Assembly (NCBI RefSeq): GCF_003206715.1
Contig: NZ_PZJU01000011.1
Coordinates: 68,372 to 112,097, forward strand
Length of the DNA: 43,726 bases
DNA from: Salinicola peritrichatus
GTDB taxonomy: Bacteria > Pseudomonadota > Gammaproteobacteria > Pseudomonadales > Halomonadaceae
Direction of reading: 5' to 3'
Every line of letters starts with the position of its first letter. The first letter of the stretch is position 1. The notes below the pieces were generated by a model. It did not search any database and was not told the DNA's origin. It saw nothing but the letters and a program-made list of their open reading frames with translations. This document shows, piece by piece, positions 34,527 through 43,561 of this stretch. The position numbers and the translations under genes were made by a program.

Positions 34527-35509
34527 CACCGACCACCTGATTCACTGTGTCCCGTAGGATGGAAAATGCCGTCCTCGCCGTCGTTGGTGCGGCCAAGTCG
34601 CTGCCGTATCGTGACCGCCGCACCGATCAGCCCAGAATCATTGCCGTGTGCGGTCGGTGCTATGGTCACGTCCTGAACCAGATAGGGCCAGGCATGGTTC
34701 GGCAGGTTCCGGCGAATACGGTCCAGCAGGAAGTCGCCGGCCAGCGAGACGCCACCACCGACGAGGCACAGGTCGATGGCGGTGAGGTTGATCATCGTGC
34801 CGAAAGCCTGGGCGACATAACGCGCCATAGTATCGAAGGCCGCCAGCGCATGCCTGTCCCCTTGAAGAGCGCGTCGGCGAATCGTGTCGACATCGAGTGA
34901 TTGAACCTGCTCGCCAGTCCGATGGGCGTAGGCACTGATGATGGCTTTCCCGCTGGCCAGATCCTCCAGGGTGCCTCGCAAACCATGGCGGATTGAGGAG
35001 TGGCCGGGTTCCAGCACCATGGCGCCGAACTCGGGTGGTTTGGCATTCGCGCCGATGGCGATGTGCCGATCAATGACCAAGGCGCCGCCGATGCCCGTGC
35101 CGATAGTGATCAGAGCGAAGCTGTTGGCATGTCGTCCGGCGCCGTATTCCAACTCCCCCCGTGTGGCACAGACACCATCATTGTCGATGGTGCTGGGTAG
35201 CCCTGTTGCAATGCTCAGCCGCACTGGAAACGATCCCCGTTTCAGTGGCGGAACATTGCCGGTACCGTCAATGGCCTCTCCGGTCAAACGGTCGCAATGC
35301 CCTGGTGCGGAAATCCCGATTGCCACGGGAGAAAGGCGATGGATGTTGGCCAGGCAAGTGAGTCGTTTGGCCGTACCGAACACGAGTTCGTCGAGCGTGT
35401 CGATATCCGATAATGGGAATGTGTCCTTTGCCACGACATGACCACTGTCGTCGACGATCCCCAATTTGATGGCCGAGCCGCCGATGTCGATCCCGAATAC
35501 ATGCTCCAT
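34526..35509 (-). CDS. ROK-family sugar kinase
   Basis: 327 residues. The N-terminal phosphate loop FGIDIGGSAIKLGIVD, the ISAPG segment, the catalytic-region TIDNDGVCATRGE (Asp) and GTGIGGALVID mark a ROK hexokinase. The usual zinc motif of the family (H...CxCGxxGCxE) is absent: the equivalent stretch reads EFGAMVLEPGHSS...LEDLASGKA with no cysteines. It should phosphorylate a sugar or amino sugar brought in by the neighbouring transporter. ATG 35509 follows the SIS gene stop by one base; another ATG at 35527 would overlap it by 17 bases. Exact substrate unknown. Confidence 0.82.
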   Translation of the reverse strand: MEHVFGIDIGGSAIKLGIVDDSGHVVAKDTFPLSDIDTLDELVFGTAKRLTCLANIHRLSPVAIGISAPGHCDRLTGEAIDGTGNVPPLKRGSFPVRLSIATGLPSTIDNDGVCATRGELEYGAGRHANSFALITIGTGIGGALVIDRHIAIGANAKPPEFGAMVLEPGHSSIRHGLRGTLEDLASGKAIISAYAHRTGEQVQSLDVDTIRRRALQGDRHALAAFDTMARYVAQAFGTMINLTAIDLCLVGGGVSLAGDFLLDRIRRNLPNHAWPYLVQDVTIAPTAHGNDSGLIGAAVTIRQRLGRTNDGEDGIFHPTGHSESGGR

Positions 35510-35510
35510 G

Positions 35511-36563
35511 TCAGTGATTCGTTCCATCGAGTTTGATGCCGAGTCGGGCGGTCAGGTCAGGGTAGGTCATGGCCTCCGGCACCATGCCTCGTTGCTCGGC
35601 GAGATGGACGCCGAGCCATTGGAATGGAACGACTGCCGTCAGCGTATCCTCATGGAGCAATGGGATGTCGAGCCCATTCATGCGGAAGGTGGGGGCTTCT
35701 GTGGGCATCGATGTACCGGTCAGATCAAAAACGAGGGCATGCAGATGGTAATGTGTCATGGCTCGAGCAATACGGTGGGCAAAATCCAACTCGTCGGCGG
35801 TGGAGGCCAGCAGGACGGTCCGAGAGTGACGGGTAAGGCCGTGCAGGCGGCCGTGACTGGCTTCCTCCGTTTCCAAGCCGAAGGAGGGGATGCCGCTCAT
35901 CTCGGCAATCTTCAGTGAACCTTCCTGGGCCGAACCCAGATGGCGCCCCTGACCCAGCACGAGAATGACGTCAGCGTTAGCGAATGTCGGCAAGGCATTC
36001 AGCGACCAATTCCGGGCCGCGGTGACGAAACGTGCGTAGTCGTCGACGAAAGGGGCGTCGTCGATGCATGGAGACGTACCGGAAAGCAGGACGCCGATCA
36101 ATTGGATCGCGATGACGCTGGCAGTGTAGCCCATCGTCTTTGGGCCGACGGTTTCCCGTTCCGCAGGGAGAAGAACCAGGCCTACGTCTAGTTTGGCCAT
36201 GTCGGTGTTTCTGCCGGCGGTGACCACGATGGCCTTCATCTGCTCGGCCAGTGCCTGGTGGGTGGCGGCCAGCGTATCGCGACTCTGACCGGACTGGGAA
36301 AGGATGATGGCTAGACTGTTGTGGCGTCGCCTACATGTCTTTTCCGCCAGGAAAGTCAGCGGGCTGCATAGATGCAGGTTGGCCGCCGTCCGGACAAAAG
36401 CTTGGATCGATGCCTGGAAGGCGTTCATGGAACTGCCCGTGCCGATCAGATAGATATGCTCGGGGGGGATGGCTGGTAATGCGGCCCGAATCTGATCGGG
36501 CAGGTCGTGCAGGGAGTGATGGATGATGGTGGGTTGTTGGGTGATGAATTGTGCGATTGTCAT
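35511..36563 (-). CDS. SIS-domain sugar-phosphate isomerase/deaminase (GlmS C-terminal/AgaS-like)
   Basis: 350 residues with two SIS domains as in the isomerase half of GlmS and in SIS-type glucosamine-6-phosphate deaminases. IYLIGTGSSMNAFQ begins the first, ILSQSGQSRDTLAA is the phosphosugar-binding serine loop, and EGSLKIAEMSG...HGRLHGL resembles the catalytic Glu/Lys/His region. No glutaminase domain is present. With the ROK kinase it suggests phosphorylation then deamination or deglycation of an amino sugar or glycated compound; the substrate is inferred only. ATG 36563 is preferred over one nine codons upstream. First gene of the minus-strand operon. Confidence 0.78.
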   Translation of the reverse strand: MTIAQFITQQPTIIHHSLHDLPDQIRAALPAIPPEHIYLIGTGSSMNAFQASIQAFVRTAANLHLCSPLTFLAEKTCRRRHNSLAIILSQSGQSRDTLAATHQALAEQMKAIVVTAGRNTDMAKLDVGLVLLPAERETVGPKTMGYTASVIAIQLIGVLLSGTSPCIDDAPFVDDYARFVTAARNWSLNALPTFANADVILVLGQGRHLGSAQEGSLKIAEMSGIPSFGLETEEASHGRLHGLTRHSRTVLLASTADELDFAHRIARAMTHYHLHALVFDLTGTSMPTEAPTFRMNGLDIPLLHEDTLTAVVPFQWLGVHLAEQRGMVPEAMTYPDLTARLGIKLDGTNH

Positions 36564-36611
36564 TGTCGTGGCCCTGCGCTCAGGTGACATTTCAGCGAAT
36601 TTTGCTACAAA

Positions 36612-36639
36612 CTAATTCAAAACATTTGCGAAATTCAAG
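36612..36639. promoter_or_regulatory. candidate ROK-repressor operator 1
   Basis: In the 93-base gap between the divergent SIS and repressor genes, CTAATTCAAAACATTTGCG continues into AAATTCAAG. It shares AATTC, AAAACA and a closing AAATTC/GAATT element with the site at 37997-38025, suggesting a common regulator. Confidence 0.45.
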
Positions 36640-36656
36640 GGGGAGGAGTGGAAGGC

Positions 36657-37946
36657 ATGTCATTGATGGGAACCAATCTGGAACATGCTCGTGGCCGTAA
36701 CCGGAGAGTGGCCTTCGAGGTAGTGCTGAGACATGGACCGGTATCTCGCGCCGAGGTGGCTCGCATGACCGGTTTGACACCGCAGACCGTCTCCAACATT
36801 ACTGCCGAATTCGTCGATACCGGATTGATTCGGGAAGTGGGGCGGCGCAAAGGTGGCAAGGGGCAGCCCGCACTCGAGTACGCCGTCGATGGCGAAGGGG
36901 CCTATACCATCGGTGTGCATCTTGATCAGCAACGTATCGTCGGGATCGTGGTCAATGTGCTGGGCGAAATCGTCGAGCGTGCTCAGGTATTGGTCGCCAG
37001 CCAGAACCCGGAACAAGTGTTGGGACAGGTCGAGCGGGTCGTCGAGACACTGGTGCCTAGTCATACCTTGCGGCGCAATAGGTTGTTGGGAGTTGGCGTC
37101 GTCATGCCTGGTTTCTTCGAGCGCGGTGTCTTTGTCTCCTACGGACCGTTGAGCATGGAGGGCTGGCTGGACTTCCCTGTCGGGGAGAAGCTGTCGCGGC
37201 GGCTGCGCCTGCCAGTCTATGTCGACAACGATGCCACGGCTGCCGCTGTCGGCGAGAGTCTCTATGGCTGGGGCCACCAGTTACGCAGCTTTGTCTATAT
37301 CTACTTCGGTCTCGGCGTGGGGGGCGGCATCATCGTGGATGGGCAGCCCTATGCCGGAGTGCATCAGCGAGCCGCTGAAGTAGGGCATCTGATCGTCAAT
37401 CCTGGCGGAAAAGTCTGCGCATGCGGCAGTCGCGGCTGTCTGGAGCGATACATTTCGCTGTTCAGCGCCTACGAAGCTTTCCTGCACAGCGAGAGCGAAC
37501 TGGAAGCTGCGACTCCGGAATATCTGCTGGCCGAGTTCGAAAAGGGAAATCCGGCGCTCGAGCGTTGGCTAGAGGATGCTGCCTATTATCTGAGGATTGC
37601 CGTCAATCAGTTGGAAAACATGCTGGATCCAGGGGGCGTCGTGATGGGAGGGGTATTGCCGGGGCCGATTCTAACAGCGCTGATCGACAAGGTCCGACCG
37701 CTGAAGCCCAGTATCGTGTCGCGCTCCGGTTCGGATCTAACTCGCCTTGCCCAAGGCAAGGTGGTGGTCGATACACCGTCGATCGGTGCGGCGGCGTTGC
37801 CGATGTCCTATTTGCTACACCCCGCGACCCAGGAGCGGCTTGCATTGCACGCTAGCGACACGAATAGCGGATCCAACTCGTCCAATACCTTTGGGGTTTC
37901 GGGATTTGCGGATATTCCGTTCTTCGCTGGTGAGCCGACGAGTTGA
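36657..37946 (+). CDS. ROK-family transcriptional repressor (NagC/XylR type)
   Basis: 429 residues. An N-terminal winged helix (about 20-75: VSRAEVARMTGLTPQTVSNITAEFVDTGLI) precedes a ROK sugar-binding domain with VDNDATAAAVGE, FGLGVGGGI and the intact zinc motif EVGHLIVNPGGKVCACGSRG. It most likely represses both arms of the cassette until the imported sugar or its phosphate binds. The ATG at 36657 has GGAGGAG eight bases upstream; a GTG at 36648 would place the ribosome site in the coding region. A poorly conserved Ser/Asn-rich tail closes the protein. Divergent from the SIS gene. Confidence 0.88.
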   Translation: MSLMGTNLEHARGRNRRVAFEVVLRHGPVSRAEVARMTGLTPQTVSNITAEFVDTGLIREVGRRKGGKGQPALEYAVDGEGAYTIGVHLDQQRIVGIVVNVLGEIVERAQVLVASQNPEQVLGQVERVVETLVPSHTLRRNRLLGVGVVMPGFFERGVFVSYGPLSMEGWLDFPVGEKLSRRLRLPVYVDNDATAAAVGESLYGWGHQLRSFVYIYFGLGVGGGIIVDGQPYAGVHQRAAEVGHLIVNPGGKVCACGSRGCLERYISLFSAYEAFLHSESELEAATPEYLLAEFEKGNPALERWLEDAAYYLRIAVNQLENMLDPGGVVMGGVLPGPILTALIDKVRPLKPSIVSRSGSDLTRLAQGKVVVDTPSIGAAALPMSYLLHPATQERLALHASDTNSGSNSSNTFGVSGFADIPFFAGEPTS

Positions 37947-37996
37947 GACTGGCCAATCCACGATTTTTGGTTGGTTGACAAGGCAATGTCGATTTG

Positions 37997-38025
37997 CTTA
38001 ATTCGGAAAACAAATTGAATTAATG
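37997..38025. promoter_or_regulatory. candidate ROK-repressor operator 2
   Basis: TTAATTC (37998-38004) and GAATTAA (38017-38023) form a perfect 7-base inverted repeat around GGAAAACAAATT, 66 bases before the binding-protein start. It resembles the site at 36612-36639 and is placed to block transcription of the transport genes. Confidence 0.55.
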
Positions 38026-38090
38026 ACTGGCAGATTCCCTTGCCGAGACTCGTTAACGGGGACAACAACAATAGTAGAGGAGGCCCTGAA

Positions 38091-39341
38091 ATGTTCGCTC
38101 GCTCCAAGTCTTTTGGTATTGCTTTCCTGATGCTGAGCTTGGGTGGCCTGATGCCGACCGTTGCTTCGGCTGAAACGCTCAATGCCTTGTTCATGTCTCA
38201 GGCCTCCTACAACGAGGATGATATCCGCAGCATGACAGAGGCTTTCACTCAGGCGCATCCCGGTGTCGATGTCAACCTGGAGTTCGTTCCATATGAAGGC
38301 TTGAGGAACAAGACGTTGCTGGCGAGCAACTCCAGCAATGGCTATGACGTCGTGTTGTTCGACGTGATCTGGACCGCCGAGTACGCCCAGCGCGGCCTCC
38401 TCGAGGACGTTTCCGAGCGCATCGATCCCGCTGTCGAGGACAAGGTTTTCCCTGGAGCCTGGACGACTGTCGTTTACGACGACAAGTACTACGGTATGCC
38501 CTGGACCAACGACTCCAAGCTGTTTTTCTACAACAAGGCGATGTTGTCGAAAGCGGGATTCGATCACCCACCCCGGACATGGCAGGAGGTGGCTGATCAG
38601 GCCGAGACGATGAAGGAGAAGGGAATCGTCGAATATCCGCTGGTATGGAGTTGGCCGCAGGCCGAGGCAGTGGTCTGCGACTACACCACATTGCTGGATG
38701 CCTTCGGAGGTCGTTTCCTGGATGACGCTGGCAAGCCGGCGTTCCAGAAAGGGGGCGGTCTGAAGGCTCTCGACTACATGGTATCGACACTGGACAATGG
38801 AATCACCAACCCAAACTCGACGCAGTATCTGGAGGAGGACGTGCGCCGGGTCTTCTCCAGCGGTAAGGCAGCTTTTGCATTGAACTGGTCTTACATGTAC
38901 GACCTTGCCAACGATCCACAGCAGTCTAGTGTCGTGGGGGATGTCGGCATCATGGCACCTCCAGGTGTCGAAGGGGTAAGCGAAGCCTCGGGCGTCAACG
39001 GATCCATGGGGCTGGGCGTGACCAGCAACAGTCAGCACCCGGATCTTGCCTGGCAGTATGTACAGCACATGGCCTCGCCGGAAATGCAGAACTCGCATGC
39101 CGAGCGCAGTCTGCCAATCTGGGTCGGTTCCTTCGACGATCCTGACGTGGTCGCCGGCCGGGACGATTTGATGTCGGCTGCCGAGAAGACCTTTACCGCC
39201 ATGATCGCGCGACCGACCCTGCCCAATTATCAGGAAGCATCCAACTTGCTGCAGGTGGCGCTCCAGCAAGCACTGCTGGGAGACTCGCCGCCGCAGGACG
39301 CCCTGAATTCTGCTGCCGATCAGATCTCGAATCTGCAGTAA
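38091..39341 (+). CDS. sugar ABC transporter substrate-binding protein
   Basis: 416 residues of the family 1 extracellular solute-binding proteins (MalE-like). The signal peptide of 27 residues ends VASA before ETLN. Conserved parts include FTQAHPGVDVNLEFVPYEG, YDVVLFDVIWTAEYAQRGLLEDV and the ligand-face aromatics in YYGMPWTNDSKLFFYN. It delivers a sugar from the periplasm to the two permeases that follow. The ATG at 38091 has AGAGGAGG eight bases before it; the upstream open frame is leader. The ligand is not predictable from sequence by eye. Confidence 0.9.
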   Translation: MFARSKSFGIAFLMLSLGGLMPTVASAETLNALFMSQASYNEDDIRSMTEAFTQAHPGVDVNLEFVPYEGLRNKTLLASNSSNGYDVVLFDVIWTAEYAQRGLLEDVSERIDPAVEDKVFPGAWTTVVYDDKYYGMPWTNDSKLFFYNKAMLSKAGFDHPPRTWQEVADQAETMKEKGIVEYPLVWSWPQAEAVVCDYTTLLDAFGGRFLDDAGKPAFQKGGGLKALDYMVSTLDNGITNPNSTQYLEEDVRRVFSSGKAAFALNWSYMYDLANDPQQSSVVGDVGIMAPPGVEGVSEASGVNGSMGLGVTSNSQHPDLAWQYVQHMASPEMQNSHAERSLPIWVGSFDDPDVVAGRDDLMSAAEKTFTAMIARPTLPNYQEASNLLQVALQQALLGDSPPQDALNSAADQISNLQ

Positions 39342-39357
39342 CCGCCTGGGGTGCGAC

Positions 39358-40254
39358 ATGCGGTTTCCTCAATCGACTTACCACGCTCGCCAACGCCATA
39401 CTGCCTGGATGATGATTGCTCCCCTGGCTTTCGGGGTTTTGATCATCATCGGCTGGCCGTTTCTCGACACACTATGGCTGAGTCTGACCTCGGCACAGCT
39501 AACTCAGTACACCGGTCCGTTTGTCGGGCTGGACAATTTCGTTCGCGCCTTCCATTCCCCTCAGGTGCGAGAGGCATTGCAGACCACCATCATTTTCGTG
39601 GCAATCACCGTCACGGCGGAAGTGGTCCTGGGTGTGCTGATCGCCTTGCTCCTGGATCAGCCGCTCTATGGACGCAATGTCTTTCGCGCTCTGCTGATTC
39701 TGCCCTGGGCTCTGCCGACCGTTGTCAATGCGATGTCCTGGCGACTGATCTATAATCCCGATTTCGGTGGGTTGAATGCTCTGTTGACCCAGATTGGGCT
39801 GATCGACAGTTATCAGAGCTGGATTGGTTCGCCATCCACTGCATTGTATGCCATTGCCGTGGCGGATGTCTGGAAGACCGTACCTCTGGTGGCGATGATC
39901 ACACTGGCTGCACTGCAGGGAGTTTCCCGAGAGCTATTGGAAGCGGCACGCATCGATGGCGCTTCCGCCTGGGCGCGTTTCAGAGTGGTCACCTTGCCCG
40001 CCATCCTGGGGCCGCTGACGGTAGCGGCCGTGCTGCGGACCATTGAAGGCGTCAAGGTCTTCGACCTCATCTGGGTCATGACCCGTGGTGGACCGGTCAA
40101 CAGCACCAAAACCATGAGCATTCAGGTCTATCAGGAGGCCTTCGCCAACTTCCGAGCTGGCTCCGGCGCGGCGCAAGGGCTGCTGATCGTGCTCGTCAGC
40201 ATGATCATGATCAACGTATACATTGCATTGTTGCGTCGGCAGGCCAGTCAATGA
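39358..40254 (+). CDS. sugar ABC transporter permease 1 (MalF/UgpA type)
   Basis: 298 residues with six hydrophobic spans. The EAA loop for the ATPase reads LLEAARIDGASAWARFRVVTLPAI near residues 197-220. The N-terminal WMMIAPLAFGVLIIIGWPF is the first span. It overlaps the second permease start by four bases, indicating coupled translation. Forms the inner-membrane channel with the next protein. Confidence 0.93.
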   Translation: MRFPQSTYHARQRHTAWMMIAPLAFGVLIIIGWPFLDTLWLSLTSAQLTQYTGPFVGLDNFVRAFHSPQVREALQTTIIFVAITVTAEVVLGVLIALLLDQPLYGRNVFRALLILPWALPTVVNAMSWRLIYNPDFGGLNALLTQIGLIDSYQSWIGSPSTALYAIAVADVWKTVPLVAMITLAALQGVSRELLEAARIDGASAWARFRVVTLPAILGPLTVAAVLRTIEGVKVFDLIWVMTRGGPVNSTKTMSIQVYQEAFANFRAGSGAAQGLLIVLVSMIMINVYIALLRRQASQ

Positions 40255-41096
40255 AACAGCCTCTGTATCTTCGGATTCTGCTGCATCTGGCCGCCATTCT
40301 GGTGGCTATCGTGACGCTGGCGCCGATTGTTTGGCTGCTGCTGGTTAGCATCAGTACGACGGAGCATCTGACCACGCTGCCGTTCGAATGGATTCCGGAC
40401 CATCTGGATCTGTCCAATTATCGGCAGTTGCTCTCCCTCGCCGACAACAGCCGCGGAGACCTGTTTCTCGGAGCTTTACAGAACACCATGATCGTAGCCT
40501 TTGGTGCCACGGCGGTATCGCTGTGTGTCTCGGTACCGGCGGCGTGGGCCTTTTCCCGCATTCGCGGCCGACATGCCAGTTTGCTGTATGTCGTTGTTGC
40601 GACCTACATGTTGCCACCGGTGGCACTGATCGTGCCGCTGTTCGCGCTGCTGAACGCGTTCGACCTACTGAATACCAAACTTGGCCTGGTGCTGGTCGAC
40701 TGCTCTATCGTCATGCCGTTCATGACTTGGCTTTTGAAGAGCAATTTCGACAATCTGCCTCACGAGATCGAGGAGGCGGCATTTGTGGATGGTGCTGGCA
40801 TGCTGGCAGTGTTGCGCAAGGTTACGCTTCCCATGGCGAAACCGGCATTGGCGACGGCCATCCTGTTCGCCATCCTGTTGCTATGGGATGAGTTTTTCTA
40901 TGCGTTCATTCTGACCAACGACAACCGCAGCCAGACGCTGACAGTGGCGATCGCCAATTTGGCCAGCGGTCGTGTTTCGGATTATGGGTTGCTGTCTGCG
41001 GCAGGCCTGTTGACCGCGTTGCCGCCACTGATCATTGGCGTGTTGCTACAGCGTGCGCTGGTTTCCGGCCTGGCCCAAGGAGGTGTCAAGGGATAG
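40251..41096 (+). CDS. sugar ABC transporter permease 2 (MalG/UgpE type)
   Basis: 281 residues, six spans, with the EAA loop EEAAFVDGAGMLAVLRKVTLP near residues 174-194 and LVSGLAQGGVKG at the C-terminus, the ending typical of MalG-type permeases. Last gene of the transport operon; polB begins 58 bases after its stop. Those 58 bases hold the right-hand edge of the cassette. Confidence 0.93.
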   Translation: MKQPLYLRILLHLAAILVAIVTLAPIVWLLLVSISTTEHLTTLPFEWIPDHLDLSNYRQLLSLADNSRGDLFLGALQNTMIVAFGATAVSLCVSVPAAWAFSRIRGRHASLLYVVVATYMLPPVALIVPLFALLNAFDLLNTKLGLVLVDCSIVMPFMTWLLKSNFDNLPHEIEEAAFVDGAGMLAVLRKVTLPMAKPALATAILFAILLLWDEFFYAFILTNDNRSQTLTVAIANLASGRVSDYGLLSAAGLLTALPPLIIGVLLQRALVSGLAQGGVKG

Positions 41097-41154
41097 CGAT
41101 GCGTGGCTCGACAAGGGACAATTCGCTTGCGGATTGGATACCCAAGGGGCACGT

Positions 41155-43527
41155 GTGGAGCAACAGGGCTTTATTCTCACCCGTCATTGGCAGGACACGC
41201 CGGCCGGTACCGACGTATGGTTCTGGCTGGCGACCGACGAGGGGGCGCGGCTGGTCCACCTGCCTGTGCAGACCTCGGTAGCGTTCATCCCTGCCGAGCA
41301 GCGTGAGGCCGCCGAGCATGTGTTGCGGGCGGAGCGCGACATCGAGTTGCGTGAACTCGAGCTCGAGGATTTTGATCGGCGGCCGGTATTGGGTCTCTAT
41401 TGCCGCTCTCATCGCCAACTGATGAAGCTGGAACGTCGGCTGAGCGAGGCCGGCGTCGACGTCTTCGAGGCCGATGTCAGGCCGCCGGATCGCTATCTGA
41501 TGGAGCGCTTCATTACCGCGCCGGTCATCGTCGGTGGAGGAGAGGCCGAAGATGGCACGATCGTCGATGGGCAGCTAAGGCCGGCACCGGATTATCGCCC
41601 GGCACTCAGTCTCTGTTCGCTGGATATCGAAACCGACCAGTACGGCGAACTCTACTCGATCGCCCTCGAAGGGTGCGGCCGGCGCGACGTCTACATGCTC
41701 GGGCCACCGGTCGGCGAGGGTGGCACGGCGGATCGCGAGCGAGATTTCGAACTGGTCTACTGCGAGTCGCGAGTCGATCTGCTGCGGGCGCTGAATGCCT
41801 GGTTCGCGCGCTTCGACCCCGATGCGATCATTGGCTGGAACGTGATCCAGTTCGACCTGCGTCAGCTACAGCGTCACGCCGAGCGTTTCGGTGTGCCGCT
41901 ATTGCTGGGGCGCGGCGATACGGCACTGGAATGGCATGCCCATGGCAGCAAACCGGATTATTTCTTCTCCTCGGCGCCGGGCCGCTTGATCGTCGACGGC
42001 ATCGAGGCGCTGCGTTCGGCGACCTGGAGCTTTTCCTCCTACAGCCTGGAGAACGTCGCCCAGACGCTGCTCGGCGAGGGCAAAGCGGTCGATAATCCCT
42101 ACCAGCGGATGGCGGAAATCAACCGCATGTTCGCCGAGGACAAGCCGCGACTCGCCCACTATAACCTCAAGGATTGCGAGCTGGTCACGCGAATCTTCGG
42201 ACACACCCGGATCATCGACTTTCTGCTCGAGCGCGCCAGCGTGACCGGGCTGGCCGCGGATCGCAGCGGCGGTTCGGTGGCGGCGTTCTCGCATCTCTAT
42301 CTGCCGCGCATGCACCGGCTCGGCTTCGTCGCACCGACACTGGGAAGCCGGGCGGGCGACGACAGTCCCGGAGGCTACGTGATGGACTCCCGCCCCGGGC
42401 TCTACGACTCGGTGCTGGTGCTCGATTTCAAGAGCCTGTATCCCTCGATCATCCGCTCGTTTCTGATCGACCCGGTCGGGTTGATCGAAGGGCTGCGCCA
42501 GCCCGATGACGTGCACTCGGTGCCGGGTTTTCTGGAGGCGCGATTCTCTCGTACTCAACACGCCTTGCCGGCCATCGTCGCTCGGGTCTGGGAGGGACGA
42601 GAAGCCGCCAAGCGCGAGGGCAACGCACCGCTGGCCCAGGCACTGAAGATCATCATGAATGCCTTCTATGGTGTGCTCGGCTCGCGAGGTTGCCGCTTCT
42701 TCGATCCACGGCTGGCGTCGTCGATCACCATGCGCGGGCACGAAATCATGCGGCGCACTCGCGAGTTGATCGAAGCTGAGGGTTATACCGTTATCTATGG
42801 CGATACCGACTCGACTTTCGTGTGGTTGGGCGAAGCGCACGGAGAAGAGCGGGCACGGACGATCGGCAAGCATCTGGTGGCGCAGGTCAATGAGTGGTGG
42901 CGCCATCACCTGCGCGAAAGCTTAGACCTGCAAAGCGCCCTGGAGCTGCAGTTCGAGACCCATTTCAGCCGCTTTCTGATGCCGACCATTCGCGGCGCGG
43001 AAGAGGGCAGCAAGAAGCGCTATGCCGGGCTGGTGCGCGACGCCGACGGCGGCGGGAAGCTCGTCTTCAAGGGCCTGGAGTCGGTACGTGCCGACTGGTC
43101 GCCGCTAGCCAAGGCCTTTCAGCGCGAGCTCTATCGGCGCATCTTCAACGGCGAGCCCTATCGCGACTACGTGCGCGATACGGTTCGGCGCACACTCGCC
43201 GGCGAGTACGACGACGAACTGATCTACCGCAAGCGGTTGCGGCGCAAGCTCGACGATTACCAGCGCAACGTGCCGCCGCATGTACGTGCCGCGCGCATGG
43301 CCGACGAACTCAACCGCCAACTGGGGCGACCGTTGCAGTATCAGGACGGCGGCTGGATTCGTTATGTCATCACCGTGGCCGGGCCGGAGCCGCTGGAGGC
43401 GAGGCGTTCGGCGATCGACTACCAGCATTACGTCAGCCGCCAGCTACAGCCGGTGGCCGACGGGATCCTGCCCTTCGTCGACGACGATTTCGAGCGCCTG
43501 GTTGATCAGCAGTTGGGGCTGTTTTAG
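41155..43527 (+). CDS. polB: DNA polymerase II (family B)
   Basis: 790 residues, close to E. coli Pol II. The 3'-5' exonuclease motif SLDIETDQ lies near residue 155, polymerase motif A DFKSLYPS at about 424, motif B KIIMNAFYGVLG near 500 and motif C YGDTDS at about 548. It performs damage-tolerant DNA synthesis and restart after lesions, usually as part of the SOS response; no LexA site was identified upstream. The start is GTG 41155 with AAGGGG five bases before it; no ATG is in frame nearby. The 5' end differs from the ATG-starting fragment at 33319, so the present start was probably brought in with, or rebuilt by, the cassette insertion. Confidence 0.95.
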   Translation: MEQQGFILTRHWQDTPAGTDVWFWLATDEGARLVHLPVQTSVAFIPAEQREAAEHVLRAERDIELRELELEDFDRRPVLGLYCRSHRQLMKLERRLSEAGVDVFEADVRPPDRYLMERFITAPVIVGGGEAEDGTIVDGQLRPAPDYRPALSLCSLDIETDQYGELYSIALEGCGRRDVYMLGPPVGEGGTADRERDFELVYCESRVDLLRALNAWFARFDPDAIIGWNVIQFDLRQLQRHAERFGVPLLLGRGDTALEWHAHGSKPDYFFSSAPGRLIVDGIEALRSATWSFSSYSLENVAQTLLGEGKAVDNPYQRMAEINRMFAEDKPRLAHYNLKDCELVTRIFGHTRIIDFLLERASVTGLAADRSGGSVAAFSHLYLPRMHRLGFVAPTLGSRAGDDSPGGYVMDSRPGLYDSVLVLDFKSLYPSIIRSFLIDPVGLIEGLRQPDDVHSVPGFLEARFSRTQHALPAIVARVWEGREAAKREGNAPLAQALKIIMNAFYGVLGSRGCRFFDPRLASSITMRGHEIMRRTRELIEAEGYTVIYGDTDSTFVWLGEAHGEERARTIGKHLVAQVNEWWRHHLRESLDLQSALELQFETHFSRFLMPTIRGAEEGSKKRYAGLVRDADGGGKLVFKGLESVRADWSPLAKAFQRELYRRIFNGEPYRDYVRDTVRRTLAGEYDDELIYRKRLRRKLDDYQRNVPPHVRAARMADELNRQLGRPLQYQDGGWIRYVITVAGPEPLEARRSAIDYQHYVSRQLQPVADGILPFVDDDFERLVDQQLGLF

Positions 43528-43561
43528 GCGTCTCAGTGACTTGATAATGAGGAGAAACCTC

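Noticed and set aside
33414-41096. Sugar cassette as a transposon
   Set aside because: No transposase, integrase or terminal inverted repeats were seen; only the polB fragment marks an edge, so it is reported as an insertion of unknown mechanism.
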